A stretch of DNA of 64,000 nucleotides from Lepidostoma basale (lineage: Eukaryota > Arthropoda > Insecta > Trichoptera > Lepidostomatidae). Made by a program: the position numbers and the translations under genes. The notes under the pieces are model-generated. The model saw only the letters and a list, made by a program, of their open reading frames with translations, was not told where the DNA came from and searched no databases. Positions 44,931 to 56,400 of this stretch are shown one piece after another. Within the stretch, counting starts at the first letter, position 1. Each line of letters starts with the position of its first letter. The DNA lies in contig JAHDVF020000513.1 in assembly GCA_022606425.2 (NCBI GenBank), forward strand, positions 248,001 to 312,000, in the 5' to 3' direction.

Positions 44931-45358
44931 AATTAAAAAAAAAAACGTATGTTTAAGTACATATTTTTTTATTTAACATGCAAATTATTTGTTTATTTAA
45001 CTAACTTTTGATTTAAAAAAGTGTACGTACAATAAAAATCCACTTATTTTCCATCAACAGACTTTTTATTTTAATCGTATTTTTCGCCTTCCTTAGATTA
45101 TTCCTTCGTTCCTAATTGTATTATATTTTATACGATATCAAAAATTGCGATTTTAAATCTACAACAATCGTTTTGTTTTTAAATTATTCTATTTTGAGAT
45201 TTTCGCTATTGTACAGGCAGTTATTAAAAATACCTAGAATACTAGTGAAAGAAATGGGGAATTACTCCAAGAGCAAATGATTATATCTATAAATACAACA
45301 ATTTGTTATAAATATTCAATACCATAACATAAAATGTTTTTAATATGGTATTTTTAAA

Positions 45359-45530
45359 TAATAATTAAATAAACGATGTTTTTTAACTACTTTCACTTTT
45401 GTCTTTTTCGATAGCGACCGGTTTCGCCAGGCTCGGTGTCGAAATAAAGAAAAACGTGGAAGTAGTTAAAAAAAACATTGTTTTATTTAATTATTATTTA
45501 AAATGAACTTCCATCTAGAGATTTCTATAA
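45359..45530. repeat. Palindromic repeat family IR-B
   Basis: Arms AAACGATGTTTTTTAACTAC and GTAGTTAAAAAAAACATTG close a hairpin with GCGACCGGTTTCGCCAGGCT at its centre. Other members lie at 12665, 51770 and 61265. Confidence 0.65.
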
Positions 45531-46399
45531 AATCATTTGATTATGATAGTTTTAGTTTAGTTTAGGTATTCTATTGCCCTGATGAAGCTTTGGTCCAAAC
45601 CAAATTGGTTATCATCAACTTAATAACCATACCGTGGTTAAATACAAACTGTTTTATTATTTTATATCTATAAGTTTAAAATGTACGAGTATATCCACAA
45701 AGTGAGTGCTTTATATACAAATTGGAAATGTTTTGACTTTTACAAAATTTGCATATGTGTGGGATAAATTTGTTTTAGACAAACGATAAAAAATATTGGT
45801 TAAATAAAAAAGTTGCAAATTGAATTGATCATTCTTAAAATAATAATCTAAATAGGCACGCCAACTAAACTAATATTTTTAACTTGCTTGATAGTGTGAC
45901 ACATTTTTGTGATATTTTTTACATATCATGTATGGTTTGACAATAAGAGAACGTGAAATTCAATTAATTAAAATGTTTTTGAACTATCATAATATTTACC
46001 ATTTCTTGTCTAAATGATACCCTAAAATATATAGCATTTTTTTCATTTGTTTATTTTTTTACTTATTTGTCATATTCACAATAGAGTCTTCTGTGTTATA
46101 CAAGTAATATATTTTTATAACATAAATATTTATGTACAAACAATTAGTAAATTTTAAAATAACGTAAGGTTCAATAAACAAACATAAATTATCATTATAG
46201 TGTTACTAAATAATTTACATTATTTATTTAATACAGTAAAATTCGTTTGTCTTTTAAAATATACTTCAATCCACGTGTCATAATCAACAATTGCAACAGT
46301 TGTAAAGAAAATATAATACTTGTTAAAAATAATAAACTGTTGAAATACCTCATTTCATTTTAGCGAAATACTCGTAGTTCAATTTAGTAACCATAGAAA
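45531..46399. other. AT-rich 5' flank of Gr-4
   Basis: No gene seen. 45590-45700 is a dispersed repeat shared with about 15980-16060. No promoter element can be named. Confidence 0.4.
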
Positions 46400-49300
46400 A
46401 TGGGAACATACCTAAAGAGGCCACTTGTTTTAATAAACAAATCAATCTTAAATGATTTTTACCTCGAGCCACCGAAAATCATTAGTTTACTGCTTGGATT
46501 AAACGATTATTACAAATCAGGGAACACTTACTCCCCGATTGGCAATAAAACTAAACTGTTGTATTTGTTTTATTTTATACTTTATTCTGCACATTTATTT
46601 TCGTATATGTTGGGAAATAAAATTTCAAATATAAAGTTTAGTGTTATGATATTTACACGTTTATTGATGTTCACTTCTTTATCAGTTAGCAATCTGCATT
46701 TCTGGTACAGCAAAATCTTCGCTAAGTACCCTGAGATTTTGAACGTTCTGAAGTGTTACTACGAGAATGGTCCAATTTCCGGAAATAAAAATCAAAAGAT
46801 ACTCAATTGCATATTGCTCTATTTTCCCTTGTACACTGCGACTGTTTGTTTGGCTCATGCCCTCCGCATGATTATCAAAAACAGTAATCTGCCGTTTGGC
46901 ATATTTTTTTTCCTCATCGGGGCGAGGAAATCCATCACTATATATCAGTTCCATGTATTGACTATGATTGGGATCTTTTATCTTATTTCAATCAAAAATC
47001 AGATTTGTTCGGCATTTAGAATTGCTTCTACTGATGTAATATGTAACTCTTTCGGCGAAAAAAATATAAAGGAAATCAAACATATCAATAAAATTTTGAT
47101 TTCTTTCAACACAATATGTGATAATTTGGAAATATTAATAAGGATATTTAATAAAGAGGTAACTCTACCACATATTCACCGTTACTTGAAAAATGATTGA
47201 AATCACATAAAATCTGAATTAAAATAATATTGGCGTAATCTCTTAATAAACACCTTGTTTGCGGGATCCACTTAAGCGCAACTATCAATTATATCATTAG
47301 AGCCAAGACATTTTTTATAAGGTAACTAAATTATTATATTTATTGAAAGTAAGCAATGGCTCAGAAGTTATAGAAACGTATATATGCGTGTATTTGTTTA
47401 CATTACATTTTTACATTTCTTTTGGGAATGCTTGGGGCCAACTCTCTGCAGCTTCGAAAAGATGGGCATCTCATAACCCATTTCTGTTGATGAAGTAAAC
47501 TGATTTGATTTGAAAAAAATTGTTCGCTCTAAGCGGTGAAAAAATGCCCCCAAGCAATGTGTTTAAAATTATCAACATTATAAACAATTTACATTGTGAA
47601 AATACCATATTCAGATGAAACATGTCAAGCATGAAATCAATTTTGTATTTTAGCATTACTATATTTTATAGGATAAAAAAAATCATCAAACAAATATGAA
47701 AATACATAATTTTTTTTAGATATTAACAACAATTTTAGTATCATTTCTGAATTCCATGTATACAATTACAATGATGAATGTAAGGACCAATAAAAATCAG
47801 GTATGTACATCCTAAATACTTGAATATGATATACGAGTATATCAGCGCTTCCCCAACTTGGCCGGACTGCAGACCCATTGCCCCTTCTCTAAAATTCAAT
47901 ATTTTGCTTGCCAACAATAAATTTCATTGATCTATCAACGCCAATTGTGATTTTTAATAAATTATTAATTTTAATTAGTGTTTCTTATAAAAAAAAGTTC
48001 TGTTCACACCTTTATTTAAAAGACACAAAATTCTAATGTTACTGTTCGGTACTTATTTGGCAAAAGGTCCCAACTGCTTTTTTATGAATTTTACAAGAGA
48101 GCAAAAAAAGGTTTTTACATTATTTCGATTATTTATAAAAATGTTATTTTTTTTCCAAAATTTTATTTCAAATGTCAATTTTCAGTAACAAAATTAAAAA
48201 AATATATGTACATATTTAAATAAATCAAATATGGCACGATCAAATAAATCAAATATTTAATGTCGGCAATGTGAGGAGTCAGAGAAATCGACGCGCGTGC
48301 ATGACACGATGTATGAATGTTGAGGAAACGAGAGAAATATATCAGGAAAGAAAAGTGTGGCAGTGATGGTTAGTTAGTTAGTTAGTTACATATTTAAAAA
48401 AAATAGGGATTGAATGCAATTGTGCATAAAATAAAATGCATAAAAAATGTTAAAAAAAGCACAGCTCCAACGTTTTGTCAAAACATAAAGTGTGCAAAAA
48501 TAATACTGATGGTATATTTAACTCAATTTCATAAAAAAACGCATCTAGGACCTTTTGCCAAATAAGTACCCTGTTATAGGTATGACTATTTACGGATTAT
48601 AATTCACACAATCTATGTTATAAATGTGTAAATGATGATTTGCTAATCTACTCACGTTTACCTCTATTTAAATCGCGTGGAATAGACTTTTTTCACCGAC
48701 ATGAACTCCCAGCAATCAAATAAATCAAATATTGAATGTCGGCCATGTGAGGAGTTAGAGAAGTCGACGCGCGTGCACGACACGATGTATGAATGTTGAA
48801 GAAGCGAGAGAAATATGTCAGGAAAGAAAAGTGTGGCAGTCCATTCATTCTACCTACCCCATCGAGGATACGACGGGGTGGTTAGTTACTAAGTTAGTTA
48901 TTTATCAGTATTTTAAAAAAATTAGGTGGTATTTAACAATATAAATTAAATCAATGAGAATTGTAATGTTTACAGAATTTTCTGAGTGTATTGCAATCAG
49001 TGTCGTGGGCGGCTACTGACATCATGGTAGTGTTCTTGACATGCTGTGTTGCCGAGTTGTTGATTTCTACACACAAGTCTATCCAAGTAGCCCTCGTCAA
49101 GGTCCTGCTTTTTGCTGAAGATCTTGGTACTAAAATACGTTTTTTCGTACTAACACATATTTTTGTGATTTGAGATAATAACATGTACAATTACAAACAA
49201 ATCGAAAAAAAAGAATGAAGAAAAAGTGGTTTAGAACAGTGTTCCGCAAACTTTTTGTGTTCAACGTACAATCTACCTATCAAATCAAAAAAATCTAGAG

Positions 49301-50507
49301 GTACACCAAATAAAAAAGCAATGTTTATTTAATATTTATTTATTACTAAACGAGTAAATACAAGTACTTACTCGATACGCAGACGTGCTGCGTTCGGCGA
49401 TAGCTTGTGAGCGAGGTGCGCCACGCGGGTGAGGCTGACCCGCCCTTTGTACTCCAATTTTTTTAAATATGGTATACCAGCTACTCCATAGAGTGTAATG
49501 TAAAAATATGAGGAAAAATTACGATATTTTTGGAAAATTAGAAAAATATGTGTTTTGTTAAGGCAGTAAATAAAAGGATGTAGTTATGTTGAGAAATATT
49601 TATTAATTATCATATAAGATTGTTAATAAAAGAAAAATTGCCATATTCTAATCTTTATAATTTTTTAACCTTTGGTATTTTAGAAAGCAGAAAAATAAAT
49701 ACTTAAACTGCTACTAATGTCCAAAACACGCGATTTTTTTTTGTCTATGTCCCATGAAATCACTCTCACTATTTTAATCTATAGAAGTTTTATCTGAAAT
49801 GTCACTATGCTCTTCGAAAACAAACTCGTCTTAACTATCATTGAATTCAACATTGTCTTCCATATTTAAAGGGAAGTAAAAATTATTATAGTTATTGTCA
49901 TGAATTAAAAACAGCAAAAAGCACAACCTATCGCCAGGGGGTACTGTATACAACTAAATACAGCATTTGTATACCTGTAAGACGACCCTTTTATTTTTTA
50001 AACAATAAAATGTAAACCTATTGTTTATGTCGCCGCTGCGGCGCCATCGGAGTTGTTAAAATATTTATTATGTCGCCGTGGCGGCGACAACGGGTTACAA
50101 AGGGTTAAAACTTTTGTACTGCTTAAATTTAGCTCTTTTGAGTTTGTTCCACCACTATTCTAGTGGATTCATCCCCACCACTGGTCTAGTGGATTCATCT
50201 CAAATAAATTTTTAAACTTTACATGAAAGTCTACAATGGTAGTAAGTTTCTATATTCGCCATACTTTGTGTTGTAATAAAGCGTCTACAATTGTGTTTAC
50301 TATGAAACAAAAATGTAAGATTGAATCGTTTTTCTTGCAGATGCCAAGGACCACAAGGACCTGTGTATGCTCTTTCGATCAGTTTCCAGGCGGGAGATTT
50401 ACATTAAACCGGGAAATTTGTTTGCTATCAATTTAAATTTCTTTTTTTCTTTCCAGGCTTCCCTTGTTTCATATATTATATTTTTAGTTCAACCATCCGA
50501 AATTTAA
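46400..50507 (+). CDS. Gr-4, gustatory receptor, 4 exons, 385 aa
   Basis: Exons: 46400-47158 (253 codons), 47720-47800 (27), 48976-49126 (50 plus 1 base), 50341-50507 (to TAA). All introns are GT-AG with phases 0, 0 and 1. It opens MGTYLKRPLVLINKS and PPKIISLLLGLNDYYKSGNT, like Gr-1 to Gr-3. Exon 3 gives CCVAELLISTHKSIQVALVK; exon 4 gives IYIKPGNLFAINLNFFFSF and ends SYIIFLVQPSEI. Compared with its relatives the TY motif is SYIIFLVQP, where Q is kept but the last residue is proline. The pseudogene at 50889 is a partial duplicate of its exon 1, about 380 bases downstream of its stop. The ligand is unknown. Confidence 0.88.
48046..48573. mobile_element. TIR element with GGTACTTATTTGGCAAAAGG ends
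   Basis: The left end CGGTACTTATTTGGCAAAAG and right end CTTTTGCCAAATAAGTACC are inverted repeats of about 25 bases, the same arms as the hairpin at 42192-42261. The interior is non-coding except for a nested LINE tail. It is in intron 2 of Gr-4. Confidence 0.75.
48225..48395 (+). mobile_element. LINE family 1, 3' end
   Basis: GATCAAATAAATCAAATATT, then GAGGAGTCAGAGAAATCGAC and a GTGATGGTTAGTTAGTTAGT tail. It is nested in the TIR element at 48046-48573. Confidence 0.75.
48718..48902 (+). mobile_element. LINE family 1, 3' end
   Basis: It begins AAATAAATCAAATATTGAAT like the copy at 48225 but runs further, through CCATTCATTCTACCTACCCC. The tail is GGTTAGTTACTAAGTTAG. It ends about 70 bases before Gr-4 exon 3. 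Confidence 0.75.
49237..49310 (+). repeat. Fragment of hAT MITE end
   Basis: CAGTGTTCCGCAAACTTTTT resembles the left end of the hAT MITE at 52125-52573 (CAGGGGTTCCCAAACTTTTT). No right end was found nearby. Confidence 0.4.
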
Positions 50508-50637
50508 TATTAAGTTTACTGTATATTTGCCTTCATATTTTATAAATCCACATTTGAATTAATTCTTTGGTAATGGTTTAATTTGAATTAATTCTATGGT
50601 AATTACATAGCAATTTTTATATAGTTATAATTACAAT

Positions 50638-50668
<31 letters not shown>

Positions 50669-50888
50669 TTATTAATTTTTTAAGCGCCGTTTTTGTGATG
50701 TAATCACCTCAATGAGAAGTGTTTTAAATCTAAAAATGAACTCTCCATCTGATATTCGCGATTGGTTAGAAAGTATATTACTCGTAGAACAAAATATACA
50801 AATTTTAATTAGGAATGAAAAATGAAAAATATGGGTTTTCAGTTTAGATCTGAAATCCAAGCTGAAAACTGAAAGCTGAAAATAGAAA

Positions 50889-51450
50889 ATGGGTACATAC
50901 GTAAAGAAAACACTTGTTTTAAGAAACAAATTAATTTTAAATGATTTTTACCTAGAATCACCGGAAACCATTAGTTTACTGCTTGGATTAAACGATTATT
51001 ACAAATCGGGGAGCACTTACGACCCAATTGTCAATAAAACTAAACTGTTAAAACTAATTTTAGATCAATCTACACTAGCGCCATCTATTAAAGGTTTAAA
51101 AAGGGTTCTTAATAGATGGCGCTAGTGTAGATTGATCTAAAATATGTGAAGTGTTTCTCAACATAGTAGCATATATACATCTTCCAAAAATAGTTATCAG
51201 ACGTGGTGGTCGTAAGAAGGGTGATATGGGGAATGTTGTATTACATAAAGCGATCGCTTAACCCAACCAATGATAGGTCATAAGTCCTGTTAACGCCTCG
51301 ACCACCATATTCTGTTTCCAAATAATTTACATCTTCGTCTCTATTGGGATACAATTAATATTTAATGTTGTATTTGTTTTATTTTATTATTTATTCTGGA
51401 TATTTATTTTCCCGTATCTTGAGGAATCGACATAAAATTTCAATCATGTC
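50889..51450 (+). pseudogene. Truncated gustatory receptor exon 1, duplicate of Gr-4
   Basis: Bases 50889-51050 encode 54 residues from the start methionine (MGTYVKKTLVLRNKLILNDF ... DYYKSGSTYDPIVNKTKLL); 43 of 54 match Gr-4. A MITE interrupts it at 51051-51364. Receptor sequence then resumes at about 51366 (TTGTATTTGTTTTATTTTAT, as in Gr-4) and fades by 51450. Four-fifths of exon 1 and all later exons are missing. It is a dead local duplicate, probably from unequal exchange. Confidence 0.85.
51051..51364. mobile_element. MITE inserted in the Gr pseudogene
   Basis: It starts with its own foldback (TTAGATCAATCTACACTAGC facing GCTAGTGTAGATTGATCTAA) and ends CTATTGGGATACAATTAAT. The right two-thirds match the right part of 62815-63257 and the direct repeats inside 32336-33371. 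Confidence 0.7.
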
Positions 51451-51769
51451 AATCATGAAATCGTCATGATTATTAATAAAAATTTATTGAATAAAAACAA
51501 ATTAGTTAAATTTTTTTTTTTAGACATGAACCTTAAAACGCCCGTGCGCCGTGTGCAATAAAGGTAACCCACTGCCCAAGCAAATATTCGCGCGACTTGC
51601 GACCTACGCGTACCTGTTATAAAAATAATTATATCATACTTATTTCGGTAAAATAAAAAGCATTGAGAAAATATTTATTTATATATTTTTTTAATTTCAT
51701 ACATCAAAACCTGGAATCATGCATGAAATTAAAAACAACTACCTTGTTTACCAAAAAAAAAAAAAAAAA
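51451..51769. other. Gene-free stretch
   Basis: AT-rich with one GC-richer patch at 51540-51610. I see no gene or repeat shared with other parts of the window. Confidence 0.4.
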
Positions 51770-51860
51770 ACTTTTTTTTAATAAATAATTCCACTTTTGT
51801 CTATATTTCGACTGCGACCGGTTTGACCAGGCTAGCTGGCATTAACAGACTGGTGGTACT
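51770..51860. repeat. IR-B, left half only
   Basis: TTTTTTTAATAAATAATTCC then CGACTGCGACCGGTTTGACC and AGGCTAGCTGG match the left half of the copy at 61265-61445. The right arm is absent. Confidence 0.5.
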
Positions 51861-52124
51861 CTTATATACTTACTCCTTTAAAAACATTACATACAGATCA
51901 GGGGTGGTAAACAAAATTCTATACAAAAATAATATTAACATTATTTTGTAAAATTTAGTGAATTTAGATATTGATATTAATGTTTTTTTTATGTACAATA
52001 TAATTTAAATTGATTACAGCCGACTTTAATATACAATTGTGTTTAAAAAAAATATTTGTTTATTTTTAACACTACTGAATTTAAATATAATATTTTATTA
52101 TATTACTGTACAATGTCTCTATGA

Positions 52125-52573
52125 CAGGGGTTCCCAAACTTTTTTGTCCCGTGGACGTCCTGCTGATTTTATTTTTATTTTGTGCAGACCCCCTTAATTC
52201 GTAATATTGTTTTTTTTTTCAATTCACCTACTATAAAATTAGTTTTTGAAGCTGACACAGAGCAAAATGATTTTTTTCGCTCATTCGTGATCCGATTTTC
52301 ACAAATGAACAAAAAAAGAGGCCGCCGCCAATATTGACCGGCTGTTTTTCACGAATGAGCTTAAAAAAAATGGCGCCGACGTATATATCCGTTTTTATTT
52401 ATTATAACTTCTCAGTAATAAAAAAATCTAAAAATTGTTTATTTTATATTAAACCTTGACGACGACGAACGACGTTATTCAGGGACCCCCAAGTTAATTT
52501 ACATTTTTCATGGACCCCCTAAATGATCCCAGGGACCCCTGGGGGTCCGTACGGACCACTTTGGGAACCACTG
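52125..52573. mobile_element. hAT MITE (CAGGGGTTCCCAAAC family)
   Basis: Ends CAGGGGTTCCCAAACTTTTT and CACTTTGGGAACCACTG are inverted repeats. The flanks 52117-52124 (CTCTATGA) and 52574-52581 (CTCTAGGA) agree at seven of eight bases, as expected for an older hAT target duplication. The interior is non-coding and has an internal repeat of the GGACCCCC type. Confidence 0.85.
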
Positions 52574-52584
52574 CTCTAGGATAT

Positions 52585-53160
52585 CCATAGCATCCAACGT
52601 TGAATCCACGTTTTAAATGCCTCCTTCTTCTCCGGTCTCAATCTAATGATTGGTCTGGAGCAGGGCGATGCATCTCCTCTTCCACTTCGCTCGGTCCTCG
52701 GTAACTCTCTTCAACTCCGCATAAGAGGTGCAGCCCATATCTCGGTAAATCTGGTCTAGGTACTCTTGGCGAGGTCGTCCTCTGCCAATCGATCCCTCGA
52801 CCATTCCCTACAACACATTATGCAGGAAACATTCGTGTCGCAACACATGACCAATCCATCTTGCGCGCCTCTCCGCTATGGTGTTCAACACGTGCCTACT
52901 CTCTTCAACTCTGCTGAGAACTTCTTCATTTGTAATGTGATCCCTCCATGAAATATGGGCAACTCGTCGGTAGGTCCACATCTCAAATGCCTCCAGCCTT
53001 TTACGCTCTCTTTCGCCTAGGCACCAAGTCTCGCAGCCGTACAGTAAAACAATCCACACCAATGTTTTTAAAAGTTGTTTTTGTTTTGCCTCCAGGTGGT
53101 TATTAATATCTAACTTGAGAGTCCATGTCTCAACATCGTGGAGTCAGGCTGACTATACGT
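52585..53160 (-). mobile_element. LINE family 4, 3' part
   Basis: The minus strand reads YGCETWCLGERERKRLEAFE, MWTYRRVAHISWRDHITNEE and ARWIGHVLRHECFLHNVL, then after a stop RGRPRQEYLDQIYRDMG and KWKRRCIALLQ. A clear reverse transcriptase C terminus. The end is about 330 bases upstream of Gr-5. Confidence 0.75.
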
Positions 53161-53491
53161 AACATATAATCACCATATATCTTTCTGGTCCTGGGTTCAA
53201 TGATTATATAAGATAACGTGACTATATAACATAATTAATATATTTTGATATACTCAAACACAATTTAAGTAAATAAACAGTTTTAATAGACGATAATCTT
53301 TTTTAAGCATGTTTTAATTAACAAATTATATCCCTTACCAGATTAAACTACGCACACGAAATGTTCTACGAGAACTTATATAAGCTATCAAGAACAAACA
53401 TGTTTTAGATTCGAAAAGTTTATCGGTATACTGGTACTTTCATTTCTAGGAAATATTTATAACAAAGTATTAATACGTTTTTATAATAACA

Positions 53492-56400
53492 ATGGCTGGC
53501 GGAAATGCTATGGATGTAACAAATGAATATATTCTCAGCTTTGATATCCAGGGACCCAAATACCTCTGCTATTTAACAGGACTGCAACTTTATGAAAAAA
53601 ACGGAAGAGTTTTAAAATCGATAGGATTATCAATAAAACTATTGAATTTAATTTTATTCTTAGTTTCTGCTGTGTTATTGAGTACTCCCATTAATGGTTT
53701 TTGTATGTTTTTACCCCAAGGGAACGTTTTAGTTATTTTAGTAACATTTAATGTATTTTCACTAATTATATACTCTATGTATTGGTGGTTTAAAAGGAAC
53801 ACAGAAAAAACTCCTCCTATATTTCGTGTTATTCGAAAGATCGATAAAGTCGCTTCTGCTTTCGATGGTAGTGTAGCATTTGGCAGACTGAAACGATTGC
53901 ATACATTTAATATTATCTTTCCGTTAGCATTCATATCAACAATACTCATTTTGCAAATAGTGTACGACTGTCTGGATTATTACGTGTGGTCCTTCTATTT
54001 GACAATTAGAATAACAATACTTATTCACCAGATGTCATCGATAGTGTGCATTCTAGCTTCTCAGTTCATACTTATTAATGCAGCGATTTGTAAAATGTTT
54101 GAAATTGAAAACTCAAATGTCAACCCGTTTATTTATTTCATTGAAAATAAATTACGGAACAGCTTGTGCGAGAGAAACGACAAAATGGCGGACTGTCGCG
54201 TGAATCTGTTTTTACTAATGGACTCCTGCAATAGAGTTTTGTCTAACATGGAGTGCGTAAATCTCATTTTTAATATTGAGGTAAATAATTTATTACAATT
54301 TATTTTTTGAACAATGGTGTGAAACTATGTTTCTGTTTTCTAGAAGTTTTAATATATTTCATATATCACATTGGACAATGCCTTATAAAGGCGAAACGTG
54401 TCATTCCAATTAAATATAATAAAACTTCTAGAAACAGACGTCTTCATTTTCTTCTGTGTTCGCAATACTTTGTGTTGTAGATGTTTTATCTGTCTTTTTA
54501 TTTTTTTATATACTTTGTATATACAACACTATTAAAATTACATATCAGACATGTTTCGGACAACCAGTCCTTCTTCAGTGATACATATTATAATGATACA
54601 TATTTAAATAATTATAAAAATGTTTAAAAATCTGTCAAAATTGATTATATTTGTAAACAAATATAAATTAATTATTTATGTATCTTTATAATATGTATCA
54701 CTGAAGAAGGACTGGTTGTCCGAAACATGTCCGATATGTAATTATAATAGTGGTGTAGGTATATACAAAGTATATAAAAATAGGAAAAAAAAAATCATTT
54801 GTTTTAATTATTCAAATCATAAAACTAAAAAATCTATTATTTTCTTACAGCTGATTTTATATTATTACATAACATTCGTTGATATAGTAACCTGCATAAC
54901 ATATTCTTTACAAAAAATATCAAGTTACAGTTTGGTAAGTATTTTTATTTATTTTTCTTCTTTTTCGGGTCAATGGGGAAGTTTCGTAAGCTTTTTTATA
55001 TTTCATTGCCTCATTCCATTGTTTGGCTGATTCATTCCACTTCTAATCTAACACCATGTATTCATTTTTAGACAAATCCTTCGGTACTGCTTACAAGCGC
55101 GTGTTTCATTTATGAGTTCACAGTCATATTTTACTTCATGTGTACTGTTGAAGTCTTCAAAGCGCAAACCAAGCAAACTAAGAGACTATTATCGAAGATT
55201 ATTGTACGAGAACATTTTGGTAAGAACTTAAAATTAATTTCTTATTGGGTTAACAAAATACGGTATTTTTAATACTTAAATCTATAAACAAACAATTCCA
55301 TTCACTAGTTCAAATACTTTCGAGTAATTATTTAAAAACTCTCTAACCTCTATAAGGCGGGTGACTACATTGGAAGTCCTAAAAAATGGTTTCTAACTGC
55401 GACTGATTACATTTGCAGTACAGACCGTAAGTCCGAGTTCATCATCATATTATGTTTACTTTAATAAAACCGCCGGCGCCTTAAGACCTGCTATGCTCTA
55501 CGGATCGGAATGCTGGGCCGCAAGACGACAAGAAGAACAGAGGCTGCACGTAGCAGAAATGAAGATGCTGAGGTGGGCCGTCCTGGTTCCGATGCTGGAT
55601 GAAGCTAGAAATGAGCACATCAGAGGTAGCCTAAAAGTGGCTCCCATAGCGGAAAAACTAGGGAACGTCGACTGCGGTGGTACGGCCATGTGAGCAGCAG
55701 TCTGTCTGATTAGACTGTCAATAGACAATGAATACATCGTTCACAAGACCCTGCAACTGGAAGACAGAAAGAGGGGACCAGGTTGGCCTCCTGCAACGTG
55801 GATGTCCACAGTTAGGAACGACCTGAAGGCGCTGGGACTGGACAGCCAGATTACTCTGGATCACGAGACTTGACGGAGCCGTATTAAGAGAGCCGACCCC
55901 AAATAACGGGAAATGGCTTCAATTCAAATATGAGCTGCTAATGTAGTCTGTCGCAATTTGAAACCATTTTTTTAAACTGTAAATGTAGTCAGCTGCACTA
56001 TAGGGATTAAAATGTTATATAATCTCGTTGAATGAAAAAAATTTCAGCATTGTTTTAGGAATGAAAAAGAAAAACCGTTTTTAAAAAAAAAATCATTAAT
56101 ATTTAAAAATTTGCTTGAATACACATCCAGTAATGTCACGTCGATCAACTGACGATTAACTACGAGTCGATCCTCGTCGATCCTCGTCGATCTACGAGTC
56201 ATTTAACGCCATCTTTCGGCGAATCACATCATACACATTTTATGACTGACATCCAATAAATAATTAGTTCAACCCAATACAGACTCTAACGTCTTGGCGT
56301 TAAAAGATTTATTTGCCTGTCATACTAAGAATTCATTTATATGCATTTTAAAAGTGAATTATAACTTCACATCACCTTTGCCGAAATAATACTAATAAAT

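Noticed and set aside
53590..53949. 119-codon minus-strand frame opposite Gr-5 exon 1
   Set aside because: Gr-5 on the plus strand has the family signature and correct splice sites; the antisense frame has no domain.
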